This document shows positions 1 to 10,121 of a DNA stretch of 64,000 bases, one piece after another. Below the pieces are notes generated by a model. It did not search any database and was not told the DNA's origin. It saw only the letters and a program-made list of their open reading frames with translations. Made by a program: the position numbers and the translations under genes. Origin of the DNA: Isochrysis galbana (lineage: Eukaryota > Haptophyta > Isochrysidales > Isochrysidaceae); assembly GCA_018136815.1 (NCBI GenBank), contig CM030935.1, forward strand, positions 1,484,204 to 1,548,203, given 5' to 3'. How positions within the stretch are numbered: the stretch's first letter is position 1; each line of letters begins with the position of its first letter.

Positions 1-56
1 CTAGCCGAGGCGTGGGGCTAGCCTAGAGGGACGGGTCCCTTACCCAAGACATGGGA

Positions 57-3000
57 TCAACGAGAATGGAGCCTGGAGCGAGTGCGCGAAGACGGCGCAT
101 CGAGAACGGGAGGAAGAGGAGTATCCCTGGCTGACGAAGAAGTTGCTTCCGGGGACTCAACATCTTCTGGACAAGTCTCTTCGACGGAGCGATCATAATC
201 ATCAAGCAAATCAGAACAACGACGGAGCAACTCGGAACGAGGCTCCCAGGTGGCTTCTCGAAGAGCATAGCCACGCCACTTCACGAGGTACTCGATAGAA
301 TCGCCATGGCTACGACGATCGAGCAACTTTTCAACGATGTACTCGTCGTCAGCCAGCGGCTCTTTATCAACGAAAGTATGATACGGCCGGAGGTTCGAGA
401 TATGCACCTCCTCCTTGACTAACCGGTTCTCCAGATCACGGAGTCGGTACCTAGTGTCGGACAGAGCCTCTACGACGCGGTAGGGACCCGAGTAGATGAA
501 TTGCAACTTGTTGGCATGGCCTGGTAATCGCATGCAGACGCGATCCCCAGGTTCGAAACGAGCTGGTCTTTGAGACTTGATGGTAGCGTCACGGACTGAC
601 TCAGCCTGAGCGGCTAGGGTAGCCTCGAGAGCGCTGGACCAAGAGAGGCGGAGGCTCGCATTGAGCCTGGATGCGTACGAGCGAACGTCGGCGGACGCCG
701 CCTCGAGAGCAGTTGGCGAAACGGACTTCGGATCAGAGAGTTGAGCGGGCAGACGCAGCTCACGCCCAAAGATCAAAGACGCTGGAGACCGGGAGGTAAC
801 ACGACCGGAAGAAGCCCTCAACGAGAGGAGTAGGAACGGCAAATGGTCGACCCAATGGCTGCCACCCTCATTCGAGGCGCGCATCAAACGAATGAGCGTT
901 TGCTGAGCGCGTTCGACGAAGCCTACACCCTCATGTCGATACGGCTCTGTACTCGACAAATCAGTCCCGGTGAGCTCCAGAATACGCGAAACAAGAACCG
1001 AACATAGATTCGAACCGGCGTCGGTTCGAAGCTGCCTAGGGACTCCATAACGCGTCACAATCAAGCGGATGAACATGTCCAAGGCCATCTCCGACGAGGG
1101 ATCCCCATTCGACGGCTCAGCCTCAATCCATCGAGTGAGCGAGTCGATGAAGACGACCAGCTTGTCGTAACCCGAGACTCCAGGCACGAAGTTGTGAGTG
1201 GGAGCCAGTGCGAGCACGTCGCAGTAGACCACATCAAAGGGGTAGGTACCCACAGAGAGACCGGAGGGCGACGCTAGAGCCCTAGGTAGCGGCTTGGCGA
1301 GGGTGCACTCGTGGCATTCTCGGACGTAGGATGCAACGTCGGAAGACATGCCAGGCCAGTATACCCGAGTACGAAGAAGACCGGACATACGAGAAACTCC
1401 AAGGTGACCGGAGCGATCGTGGTAGGCAAAAAGGTAGCGAGACCGCAAGGAGGGCGGAACATAGAGCACTAGCGAGTCCGGGTCGGTGGAGTCAGGAACG
1501 GTGCGATAGTAGACGAGCCCATCGTGAACGACGAAACGGCGAAGCATCTTGGATTGCTGAGCGGGAGCGGGAGCGACAGAACTGGAACACGAATCATCGT
1601 CGGCAATGGGGCCTGAGGCGGCGGCCGGCGGAGGCGACCCTTGGCCTGATGGCTCGTGATTGACCGTCTCTCCTGAGCCTAGGAGTGGCTCTACGAACGG
1701 ATCTTCCGCCAGGGCCGCTCTCATCTCTTCGGAAGTCGGCGTACCCGGAGCCAAATAACTGGACTGGATGGCGGGCCCGGAATCGGAGGCTCGACGACGA
1801 GATCGGTCCAAAGCTTGAAGCCCTCGCGCCGTAGCTACGGAGCGCGTGATGGCAGCCACCGGATGAGACCGTTCATGCTCGGCTAGAGACTCTGAGCCAG
1901 GCTCACGTACCGCTAACGACGCTGGGCCGGCGAGTGGTTCGTCTTCGTGTTCCGGCTCCAGGGATGCTAGCCGAGAGAGCCCGTCAGCATCCTGATGAAC
2001 AGCTCCTGGTTTATGTTCGACATCGAACCGGTACTCAGCCAACTTGAGAGCCCACCGAGTCAGCCGAGAGGCTGGCCCACCGGCTACTTGATCCTTCATG
2101 GTATGCAGCCATCGCAGCGCAGAGTGGTCAACGACTAACTTGAACCGACGCCCCCAAAGGTAGGGTCGCCAATTTCGGATTGATTCCAGGGCAGCCAAGA
2201 GTTCAATCTCAGTCACCGTCCAATGGCGTTCGGCCGAGGTGAGACTGCGAGCGTAGTACCCAACGACTCGTTCACGGTTATCGTCTCCTAGCTGCGAGAG
2301 GATGCCGGCGATGCCCAACTTGCTAGCCCCATCGGTCTTGACGATGAAGGGCCGATCATCCCTGGGTGGAGTCAAGACGGGCTCCGAGGTGATCGCTGTC
2401 TTGAGCTCTTGGATAGCTCGGCGACACTCCTCGGACTGAGACTCCTTTGCCACGTCACAGCCCTTCCGCGTGAGGGCAGTGAGAGGAGCAGCCTTAGCGG
2501 CGAATTGGCGAATGAATCGACGATAGTAGGAGCAAAGGCCGAGGAAAGATCGAACCGCTTCCAAGGAGTTGATGGATGACGGGTCGATGTCGGCGACAGC
2601 TGCGACCTTCTTCGGGTCCATCTTGAGACCTTCCCTCGAGACAACGTGACCGAGGTACTCCGTAGAGGTGGCAAAGAAGACACACTTGGACATCTTGCAG
2701 GTCAGGCCGGCCCACTCTAGCCGTTCGAGAACGAGGTCTAGCCGGTGAAGCATTTGCTCGAACGAAGCCTGTGCCCTGGCCTCTTCGGAAGGACCCACGC
2801 CCGTTGACCAGATGCCCACATCATCGAGGTAAGGCATGCAGATCTCCCACGCTAGCGCACCGAGAACGATGTCCATCAAGCGGCACATGTAGGAGGGACC
2901 TGATTGGATGCCGAACGGTAGAAAGTTGAACTCGTATTTGCCACGGTGGGTAGTGAAAGCGGTGATATGTTTGTGCGACTCTTTGATCGGGATGCCCCAA

Positions 3001-6000
3001 AAACCAGAGGCTAAATCGAGAGTACATAAGAAGAGAGAACTGAGCGGCCCTTGGCCGGATGCTAGCCTATCAATAGCCTCTACAATGAGGGGTAGAGGGC
3101 TATCCTCGACGCGTAGCTTGGCGTTCGTGTCGCGGTAGTCCACGCAGAATCGAACGGAGCCATCTTTCTTGCTGACCAGGACTACTCGGGAAGCCCAAGC
3201 CGAATTTGACTTGCGAATAATGCCAGCGGCTTCCATCTTGGCTACCTCCTCTTCTATGATGAGCTCGCCTGCGCGGCCCACTCTAGACGGAGCGTGCCGG
3301 TGAGGAACAGCGCCGGGGTTGAGTGGCAACTCCACCTCGAGAACGTGCGTATGGTTTGGAGCCCCCGGGTGCAACGCGAAAGCTTTGATGCGCCGGGCCA
3401 AGAGTTGGCGTACTTCTTCTCGTTGATCGTCGGAAAGAAGCCGGTCCGGATCGATGGTGGCTGAGTCGAGTAGGGCTCGTTGCTCCTCGCTCAGCGCGGT
3501 GACAGGGTCACCATCCCCCTCGCTTCCAGTCGGAGTCCAGCCCCGGTGCAACTTGAAACGCACCTGGAGCGAAGCTATCGGATGCAGAGACGGCAGGGTC
3601 AGCGCATTGACCCCGGTGTGGACGATCGTCACCGCGATGCGATGATCGTCCGTGGGCGTGACCACCGTGGGCATTACGAGAGGGGACGAATCGAGAGCCT
3701 CGCGATTTGGTAGGCGGTCGACCAGCATCGCGCAGTCCGAATGATCTCGGAGAGCTAGCGGAACCCTGACCCAGATGGTTGCGCGGTGGAAGGCAGGAAT
3801 CGTCACCGCTTGCTCCGTGTAGAGAAGATATTCGGACGAGGTAGACGCCGGAGCTTTGGCCGCAAACTCGTCGGCAGACTCAAAGAGAGGTGTATAGAGT
3901 GGCTGCCTAGCATCAGCAGCAGCCTCACCCTCCGATCCGGCCGGGATCTCTCGTGTTGCCGTCGACCTCTCCAGAAAGTCGACAGTCAGCGGCTGACCGG
4001 GTGACATCGAGATAGCTCCGACGAAGCCGGAGTCCGCGACTGGGGGTGGCGCCGTGGAAACTCTGACTACGCATTCGGAAAGGACTCTTGAAGAGTCTTC
4101 TGAATCGCCAGAGGCAGGACGGAGGCGGAGGCTTCCCTCCGAGCTCGCGGCGTCGAGAGAAATGGTAGCGGAGTGGGCGGCCAAAAAATCGTTCCCGAGC
4201 AGCAGCATCGGGTTTCCTTCGATGACCGCGAACGAATGACGGAAGAGGCGACCGGACAAGGAGAAGACGAGGCTAGCCCGGCCCCTAGTGATGAGAGGAA
4301 GGCCGTCCGGCCCATGTAGGTTGGGGACGGTAGCGTCCGATACGCGTTCGACGCAAGCGTCTTCAGGTAGTCGATCGAGAAGAGCAGTGGTGATTACTGA
4401 CGGGCCCGCTCCAGTGTCAGCCAGGGTGCTGTTCACCGTGAGGGCAACGTCCGGGAGAACGAACCCTTGAGCTGCGCGGTCGCCATCGGCACGGCAGACC
4501 ACGAGATCGCGGACATAGAGGCAGTGACGAGGGTAGAGCGGCGGCGGCGTGTCCGCGATAGATTCTACTGGAAGCGAGGTTCCGGCTCCGGGTGACGGGG
4601 TGGTTGGATTGGAGGCTGGCCTGGACGGAGAAGGTTCATCGACGTGGGGCACTCGCTCGATAGCGGCGGCCACCGTCTGCGGCACGAATGGTATTGAAGA
4701 GTATGGGGATGCCTTTGCTGAATTAGAGGGGTTAGGCACGCCATCATAGCCTAGCCCTCGACGGTCCGTCGGATGCCGAGGTTGATCCATTTGGCGTGAC
4801 CATTCCTTCTCCAGGGACTTCTGCAAGTCTGTCTTCGGAAGCTTCGACAACTCGGAAAAACCAGCCGCACTGAGGCCCCTAGCGGCAGCCCCATCGCCAC
4901 ACAATGCCTGTGGAGTACCTTCTCCGTCGGCGGCGTCGGAGGGCTTGGTCTCGAGGGCCTGCATGCTCCGGTGTTCTGGAGTCTCGGGCGTATCATCTTC
5001 TCCCGAGTCCAGCCCAACATCCCCGTTTTCAAGTGGCCTTTCGGCTACGACCGAACCGGTCGGTTCGGCCACTCCTTCGTCGCCAGCCGTGAAGGAGGCG
5101 CTCGGAGATAGTGCATTGATGCCTTGAGAGCCCAGTCGAGACAAGATGGAAGGTTCCGACGGCTCCGCAGCTGCCGCTTGCTCAGCGATTTCTTGGGCGA
5201 TGGAAGGCGTGACATCCTGCCACCGATGGACCCCCGAAATTACATCACGATCGAAGACCTGCCACTTGCTGCGGCGCTTCTTCACCGTGTTTGGAGGGCC
5301 TGGCGTTGTAGAGCGGTCCCTTATGGGCCACTCCCACGGCGTGAAGCAGTCCACTTCCGCCACGGTCCCGTCTTGCGATGCGTTGGTTTCCGAGTCCTTC
5401 TGATGAAGCAGGCGAGACGCATCGGCAACGGGGCCCGCGTCTGAGATCACGACAACCGAATCAGACACTGGCGAACCGCTGGGAGGCGTGAGGTGAGAGC
5501 TAGGAGCTGCCTCGCCTCTCCCCTCCATGAAGCGAGCCAGAGCCGTCCTCGGCTCAGCCAGTTCGAAACCGGTCGAGCAAAGCGAGGGGCGTTCTCTCAA
5601 GCTGGCAGCTGCTTGGGAAATTGCCCAGTCCACCGTGAAGTTGAGCGAACGCGACGCCTTGGCTTTGCGCGCATAACGGCGCAAGACCGGCATCCACTGG
5701 GCCGCCATTGCACCGGCAATGCCCACATAGGTGCGGCTGCGAAGGGCGCCACGGTGGGGCGACGGCGATAGATCCGCCATCGCGGATAGACGTCCCTCGA
5801 CAATCTTCGAAGGCTGCAGGGGCGGGAGTGAAGCCGTCAGGTACAGGCCAGTTGCTTTTTGATGGCCCGTGCCGTGCTGCCACGGCTGCACAAACTGCCG
5901 CGGTCGCAACCCCCCGACTAAGGCGGAGGCTTCCGCGTGCATTCGAGGATTTTCGACGGCAACGAAAGGCGCGTCGGCGCTTGCCATGGCGAGGAAGACT

Positions 6001-7541
6001 CTAGCGGCGGATTCGAGAGCCTGGCGTCGTCCCGGCTCCCGATCGAGCCACTGGCAACTCACCGCCGACAAATACGTGCACGGCGGATGCGCGACCACGA
6101 GGTCCCAACCGAGGTTTTGAATGTGAAGAGCATCTCCGCAGAAGTGGGGAATGTAGTCGATCTCCGACGGTCGTAGATCGCACGTCGCGACGTGCGCTCC
6201 GGCGAGTAGGAACATCGAAGACACGACCCCGCTAGCTTCACCGACGACCAGAACGCGGGGTGAAGGAATCCCCTCGGCCGCGTCGAGCGTCACGGCGTCG
6301 TGGATCGCCGCTAACTCAGCGCAAAGCTCGTCAAAATGCGTCGGCAGTACGGCAGAGGGTGATGAATGAGTGCTCGCGTGCGGCCGCCGCAAGGCTAGAG
6401 CAGCTTCGGCGAGATGGCGGGGCAAGATGACGGAGGAACCGCTAGCCCGGGCACGGGAGGCGGCTAACATTTGGAGCTCGCGCGTAGGGGCGCGGGCAGC
6501 TTCAGTAGACTTGGCGGCCGAGGAACAACCAACCACGGCGATCCGGTGGATGGCCTCGGCAGTAGAATTCAGGGGGAGGGGGTCGTCGCCCTGAAGTTTC
6601 GGTGGGCTAGACCTGAAGGGGGTTGGCCCCGGCGGGCGATCCCTGGAACGGGGATCCTCCGGAGAGCCGAGAGAAAGAGGAGACGCCGGCGTCCGTGTGG
6701 GGCGCGACGAGAGATCGTAATCGACGGCCACTGCGTCTCCCGAGTCTGGGGTGGCCACGGCGTGAGCGCGGAAAGCCGCAGCTCCCTTGGAACCTTCAAC
6801 TTCATTGACTCCGGAAGCCGACCCTTCCGGGTCGGGAACCAGGTCAGAAACGAGAACAGGTGCAACTTCGAGACGAGAGAATGAACACGATGACGGAGAA
6901 ATATAACGAACCGGGGAGAGAGGTGAGGAGGAGGCACAAGTCTCCGCCTCCACTGCACGAGAACCTACGGTAGGCAACGACAATTCGTCCGCAGAGCGGC
7001 TCCGGCTATGGCCCTTGGGAGAGAGGTCTCCAGTGGGGTCCCGCCGGGAAAGAGCAGAAACAGGTAAAGCAGCAACAACGTTTTCGGACGCGGCAGCGGC
7101 CACGTCGGACCTATCCATAGAACCTAGAGCAGAAGATGATACCGAGTCGACAGCCCTCGAGGGCTTCACAACTGATTGTTTACGAAACGAAGAGACCGAA
7201 GACGCGTCGAATCTACCTAGCCCACCCCCTTGGGCAGGGCCGTCGGGGGGTGAATCCAGGGATGAAGATGCGTCGAAAGACCTAGGAGAGTTAGAAGGAA
7301 CCGATGACAGCATAGTATCCGTAGAAACAGACTCCAAGAGGGGCAGCGTGCGAGAATCAGCCCCTAGCATCCTAATAGCGTGCGAAGTAATAGAAGAACT
7401 TGTAGACGTACACGAATTTCGGAGAGTCGGGTCGCGACGATCTCCGGGGCAAACCTGTTTCCAGGAGCCCGGGTCAAGTGTCGACTCCGGCTTCCGAGAT
7501 AGCCGTTCGGCGGGGGCTTCAGCCGGCGAGGCGGCTCCCAC
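57..7541 (-). CDS. Gypsy Pol polyprotein with embedded phage-type cytosine methyltransferase
   Basis: A 2,494-codon frame; the first ATG is codon 58 (base 7370), and the frame is open upstream to a TAG at 7707-7709. Residues 1-400 are Ser/Pro-rich and low in complexity. Residues about 425-625 form a methyltransferase-like domain: a nucleotide-binding segment VLVVGEASGVV, an acidic strand TCDLRPSE, the catalytic-type motif AHPPCTY (C488), VENP (E530) and QPWQHGTGHQKAT, the motif order of phage cytosine methyltransferases. Next come an aspartic protease (LADTGAG, near 1032), RT with YLDD (near 1569), RNase H (VKTDGASKLG, near 1735), integrase with an H2C2 zinc finger (H-H-C-C, near 2050-2095) and D, D, E residues (YCDV, TDAGSN, EGVGFVE), and a C-terminal chromodomain (YIVEKLLD...YLVKWRGY, near 2400-2432). 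It would copy and integrate the element; the chromodomain would guide it to marked chromatin. The methyltransferase role is inferred from motifs only. Confidence 0.93.
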   Translation of the reverse strand: MGAASPAEAPAERLSRKPESTLDPGSWKQVCPGDRRDPTLRNSCTSTSSSITSHAIRMLGADSRTLPLLESVSTDTMLSSVPSNSPRSFDASSSLDSPPDGPAQGGGLGRFDASSVSSFRKQSVVKPSRAVDSVSSSALGSMDRSDVAAAASENVVAALPVSALSRRDPTGDLSPKGHSRSRSADELSLPTVGSRAVEAETCASSSPLSPVRYISPSSCSFSRLEVAPVLVSDLVPDPEGSASGVNEVEGSKGAAAFRAHAVATPDSGDAVAVDYDLSSRPTRTPASPLSLGSPEDPRSRDRPPGPTPFRSSPPKLQGDDPLPLNSTAEAIHRIAVVGCSSAAKSTEAARAPTRELQMLAASRARASGSSVILPRHLAEAALALRRPHASTHSSPSAVLPTHFDELCAELAAIHDAVTLDAAEGIPSPRVLVVGEASGVVSSMFLLAGAHVATCDLRPSEIDYIPHFCGDALHIQNLGWDLVVAHPPCTYLSAVSCQWLDREPGRRQALESAARVFLAMASADAPFVAVENPRMHAEASALVGGLRPRQFVQPWQHGTGHQKATGLYLTASLPPLQPSKIVEGRLSAMADLSPSPHRGALRSRTYVGIAGAMAAQWMPVLRRYARKAKASRSLNFTVDWAISQAAASLRERPSLCSTGFELAEPRTALARFMEGRGEAAPSSHLTPPSGSPVSDSVVVISDAGPVADASRLLHQKDSETNASQDGTVAEVDCFTPWEWPIRDRSTTPGPPNTVKKRRSKWQVFDRDVISGVHRWQDVTPSIAQEIAEQAAAAEPSEPSILSRLGSQGINALSPSASFTAGDEGVAEPTGSVVAERPLENGDVGLDSGEDDTPETPEHRSMQALETKPSDAADGEGTPQALCGDGAAARGLSAAGFSELSKLPKTDLQKSLEKEWSRQMDQPRHPTDRRGLGYDGVPNPSNSAKASPYSSIPFVPQTVAAAIERVPHVDEPSPSRPASNPTTPSPGAGTSLPVESIADTPPPLYPRHCLYVRDLVVCRADGDRAAQGFVLPDVALTVNSTLADTGAGPSVITTALLDRLPEDACVERVSDATVPNLHGPDGLPLITRGRASLVFSLSGRLFRHSFAVIEGNPMLLLGNDFLAAHSATISLDAASSEGSLRLRPASGDSEDSSRVLSECVVRVSTAPPPVADSGFVGAISMSPGQPLTVDFLERSTATREIPAGSEGEAAADARQPLYTPLFESADEFAAKAPASTSSEYLLYTEQAVTIPAFHRATIWVRVPLALRDHSDCAMLVDRLPNREALDSSPLVMPTVVTPTDDHRIAVTIVHTGVNALTLPSLHPIASLQVRFKLHRGWTPTGSEGDGDPVTALSEEQRALLDSATIDPDRLLSDDQREEVRQLLARRIKAFALHPGAPNHTHVLEVELPLNPGAVPHRHAPSRVGRAGELIIEEEVAKMEAAGIIRKSNSAWASRVVLVSKKDGSVRFCVDYRDTNAKLRVEDSPLPLIVEAIDRLASGQGPLSSLFLCTLDLASGFWGIPIKESHKHITAFTTHRGKYEFNFLPFGIQSGPSYMCRLMDIVLGALAWEICMPYLDDVGIWSTGVGPSEEARAQASFEQMLHRLDLVLERLEWAGLTCKMSKCVFFATSTEYLGHVVSREGLKMDPKKVAAVADIDPSSINSLEAVRSFLGLCSYYRRFIRQFAAKAAPLTALTRKGCDVAKESQSEECRRAIQELKTAITSEPVLTPPRDDRPFIVKTDGASKLGIAGILSQLGDDNRERVVGYYARSLTSAERHWTVTEIELLAALESIRNWRPYLWGRRFKLVVDHSALRWLHTMKDQVAGGPASRLTRWALKLAEYRFDVEHKPGAVHQDADGLSRLASLEPEHEDEPLAGPASLAVREPGSESLAEHERSHPVAAITRSVATARGLQALDRSRRRASDSGPAIQSSYLAPGTPTSEEMRAALAEDPFVEPLLGSGETVNHEPSGQGSPPPAAASGPIADDDSCSSSVAPAPAQQSKMLRRFVVHDGLVYYRTVPDSTDPDSLVLYVPPSLRSRYLFAYHDRSGHLGVSRMSGLLRTRVYWPGMSSDVASYVRECHECTLAKPLPRALASPSGLSVGTYPFDVVYCDVLALAPTHNFVPGVSGYDKLVVFIDSLTRWIEAEPSNGDPSSEMALDMFIRLIVTRYGVPRQLRTDAGSNLCSVLVSRILELTGTDLSSTEPYRHEGVGFVERAQQTLIRLMRASNEGGSHWVDHLPFLLLSLRASSGRVTSRSPASLIFGRELRLPAQLSDPKSVSPTALEAASADVRSYASRLNASLRLSWSSALEATLAAQAESVRDATIKSQRPARFEPGDRVCMRLPGHANKLQFIYSGPYRVVEALSDTRYRLRDLENRLVKEEVHISNLRPYHTFVDKEPLADDEYIVEKLLDRRSHGDSIEYLVKWRGYALREATWEPRSELLRRCSDLLDDYDRSVEETCPEDVESPEATSSSARDTPLPPVLDAPSSRTRSRLHSR

Positions 7542-7706
7542 CGTCGAGGACTGAATAGAGCTAGAGACAGGGGGAGAATCGCCGCGTTGACAGCTCTTCT
7601 CCCTAAGCGGCGTAGGGATCGGATCGGGATGGTGGTGGTGGCGTTCGGGCCCACCGCCCGCGATGTTCTCCGCCAGGGTTTGAAGGACGGGGACCCCGCC
7701 GGACCC

Positions 7707-7912
7707 CTACTGAGGCTTAACCCGGACCATCGAGCGAAGAAGCTTATGAATGTGCTCGTCCGATCCACACTCTCCGCAGCCAGCCTCACACAGAAAGCGA
7801 ATATATGGCTGACAGATGACGGGGTTGTGAGCACCGTCTCCCGTGCCATATTTCCAGGCTTCGCTGGCTGGAGTGCCAGGAGGAGCGTGAGGTCGGAAAG
7901 CGCAGAAGGCGG
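7707..7912 (-). pseudogene. Truncated Gag-like C terminus, in frame with Pol across a TAG
   Basis: On the minus strand the frame that leads into Pol continues upstream of a TAG at 7707-7709. It encodes about 65 residues including WKYGTGDGAHNPVICQPY and CEAGCGECGSDEH, a small Cys/His cluster of nucleocapsid type, and ends VRVKPQ. Its upstream part is lost at the junction with the SINE-like element near 7912. The assignment to Gag rests on position and the Cys/His cluster only; no capsid domain is visible. Confidence 0.45.
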
Positions 7913-8518
7913 TGGAGGGCTTAGATATGGTCCGGTGGCCCGCGCCACCCCCCGGTGATCTTTCCCCCCCTTCCTCCTGTGTCTCCGAGTGGGCGGCCCA
8001 CTCTGTCTCGTCTTATCCTGTAAACAGGCGCGAGACTTACCGATTTTCCGGTGGGCGGAGCTCTCGCTCGCGCCCACCCCCTTTTCCGCGCTCTCTCTCC
8101 CCTCTCCTGCGGCACGCGCGATGGCGCGCCTGCGGCAGGCCTCCAGCTGCCCTCTGGCGGCCCCTGGAGGCTCCTGGAGGCCAGCTCAGGGGGCAGAGGA
8201 GGCTGGGGCTGGGCCCTGGCCTCCCCTGCCTCTCCCTCGCTGGCGCTCCTGGGCCTCAGGGGCCCCCACTCTGCACCTGTCTGCCTGTCGACCAGGGGGG
8301 GGAGGGGGGGTTGGAGCAATGGGCTGGTCACGAGGGGCCAGGATGGGCGAATGGGGCGAGCCTGTGGGGAAGGGAGTGGATCAGTAGGGCAGTGGCCTCC
8401 TGGCAAGCCATCAGGCATGCCAGGAGGATGGGTGGTTCCTCCCCCATGGCAGGGGAGGAGTGGAGAGAGGGGGGGGGCTCGTGCCCCCCCATGGGTCAAC
8501 CAAGTATAAACTTAGTTG
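7913..8518 (-). mobile_element. SINE-like element, family S1, truncated copy
   Basis: Nearly identical to 30087-30690 and 50246-50839. Sense is the minus strand: the 5' end is CAACTAAGTTTATACTTGG at 8518. The 3' quarter, including the T-tail, is missing on the left side, and no target duplication is found, so this copy was probably trimmed by a deletion or rearrangement rather than by normal 5' truncation. The open frames inside it are antisense or GC-driven and do not look like genes. Confidence 0.8.
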
Positions 8519-8805
8519 AAATCCTCCTCTTCTAGGTCTCTCGTCTCGTATGGTTAAATGAACTCTCTTGGCTCGACATCGGGAGACGTCTCGATTTAAG
8601 TCGGGGGGTGTTGTATTCCTGCCCATCTGAAGGCTGTAGGCATGAATATTCGTGTAAGGTACGCGCTCACAATTACAATTGAACAGTTCCCCGTGTTGCC
8701 ACTGACGCACAAGACACACAGATTCGGATTCCCCATGGTCTCAAGTCCAGGTTTGCAGATTTTGGTCTCGAAATTTGCGATTCGAATTTTGTTTTTGCTG
8801 TTACT
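8519..8805. other. Non-coding spacer
   Basis: No gene, repeat shared within the window, or clear structure was recognised here. Confidence 0.4.
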
Positions 8806-8935
8806 ATAATCGGTTGCGCAAACCCGTAGTCTTAAAGACTACCGGGTTGTCTTCGGGGGGGGGGGGGGAAGACAACGGAAAATGTCTGCCTCCTTTGCCG
8901 CCTTCTGAGCAACGGTCGAAGCCTCGCCGATCTTC
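8806..8935. repeat. Dispersed hairpin repeat, copy 1
   Basis: Begins GGTTGCGCAAAC and contains the near-perfect palindrome GTAGTCTTAAAGACTAC, then GTTGTCTTCGG, a G-run and GAAGACAACGGAAAATG. The same ~120 bp recurs inverted at about 57899-58024. The strong hairpin and the recurrence suggest part of a mobile element or of an LTR; the type is not known. Confidence 0.6.
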
Positions 8936-8986
8936 CCCAAGGTTCGCTCCCTCCCCCCAAGGGTCTCCCCTGTCATCTCCCCGCTT

Positions 8987-9340
8987 TGTCGTATTCCATA
9001 CGATGACAGACTTTACTTATAACCTTTGGGTTATTTTAAGCCTTACAGTTTCGTCGATTGGTATGCCGCCTCTTCTCTTACTTTCTCTCGATGTCATCAA
9101 ATGTTCCATGACCGTCTTCTGTCTTCTCTTGTCTATCGGTTGTACCTCCCCAGCGAGGTCTGCCCTCGTTGTGCCGACCCCTCCGTCGCATGTCTGCGCG
9201 TTGCTAAGTTGCCCTGGTGCCGACGCCTAGCCGTCCGTCCAGGTGTGGTTAGTTTTCGCTCCGTTTGGTTTAGTTTGTGTGGCTCTGTTGTCATAGACTT
9301 TTGGAGTTCATGCGCTGTAGTCTCCCGTGTCTACCTCGGA
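8987..9340 (+). repeat. LTR-like dispersed repeat, copy 1
   Basis: About 350 bp starting TGTCGTATTCCATACGA, clearly homologous to 34620-34968 in the same orientation, with different sequence outside. It starts with TG, has a short terminal hairpin, and is pyrimidine-rich downstream, as is common in LTRs. It is probably a solo LTR, but no internal region, target duplication or primer-binding site confirms this. Confidence 0.5.
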
Positions 9341-9554
9341 CCCAAGAAGCTCTCATTCTCACGTTCCCTCTCTCCCACTAGCTCGCTAGCTAGCCTCGTC
9401 TCTACTCTCCGACGCCGCGCGTCGCGATACTCCAACCTTCAGTCTACCTCATCGCTCGTAGCGCCCGATGGCGGCAAGCAGGCGACAAGGGAGGCGACAA
9501 AGGACAAAGGAGGCGAGGGCAACAAGGGCGAATGGACGAATGTAGGACCCTGCG

Positions 9555-9648
9555 ACGGTGACTAGTGGCTAGCCTGCAAGGAGGGAACATAGAAACGCAA
9601 ACAACTTCTAAAACAAAAAGGTCGATCGCGGATGCGACAGCTAAGTCG
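9555..9648 (+). repeat. ~93-bp direct repeat flanking a gag fragment, left copy
   Basis: The sequence from GACGGTGACTAGTGGCTAGC to GATCGCGGATGCGACAG recurs at about 10301-10394 with only a few differences. The two copies bracket about 650 bp of gypsy leader and gag start. The unit encodes the N-terminal part of the recombinase-like fragment that continues after the right copy. Confidence 0.75.
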
Positions 9649-10121
9649 CGCGTTCAGGTATCGCCGGTGCAAGGAACCGCCCCCATGTGTGACCCTGATT
9701 CCCCCTCAGGTGTTGGCCGTTGGATTATACCGTGGCGCTATCTTACTTCGGTCTTCATCAACTCACTTAACGGTTTTCGAAAGATTCCCTCCTTATTCCT
9801 GTGCGTAACCGTCGCCCCCGTCGGATCGTCCGTCGCCCCGTCGCTCTCTTGTCGGCATTCTCTTCCTTGCTCGGTCTGTCAGCAGGTTCCTGTGCGTTCC
9901 GTGATAAGTGATAAGGATACGTTAGTGTGGAGAGTGTTGACGTGAGTGTAGTGTCATCTCGTCGGTCCAGCGGCCTGTGGCCGTCTGTCGTCTGTCGTTC
10001 TTCGTTCGTCGCTCTCGTTCTCGTTCTCGTTCCCGTTCTCGTCCCTCGTTCTCAACACTACCTCAATACCAAACCTCACCACTCCCTCAGCCTCAGCCTA
10101 TCCATCCCGACCCGCCCAGCC

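Larger units (their letters stand above)
1..7912 (-). mobile_element. Ty3/gypsy (chromodomain) LTR retrotransposon, 5' end broken
   Basis: The internal region of a Ty3/gypsy element fills the first 7.9 kb on the minus strand. Domain order PR-RT-RNaseH-INT-chromodomain is that of Ty3/gypsy chromoviruses. Neither LTR is seen: the 3' LTR would lie to the left of base 1, and the 5' side is cut near 7912 by a SINE-like element, leaving only the last ~65 codons of a Gag-like frame. The long Pol frame is intact, so the copy is young or under constraint, although with Gag lost this copy is probably not autonomous. Confidence 0.9.

Noticed and set aside
1274-6958. Many 60-137 codon frames opposite the gypsy polyprotein
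   Set aside because: Shadows of the long minus-strand frame, with no start context or domain.
7989-8509. Several 100-200 codon frames in both strands of the S1 elements
   Set aside because: They recur in all S1 copies only because the elements are nearly identical and GC-rich; frames are not kept between families and no domain is seen.
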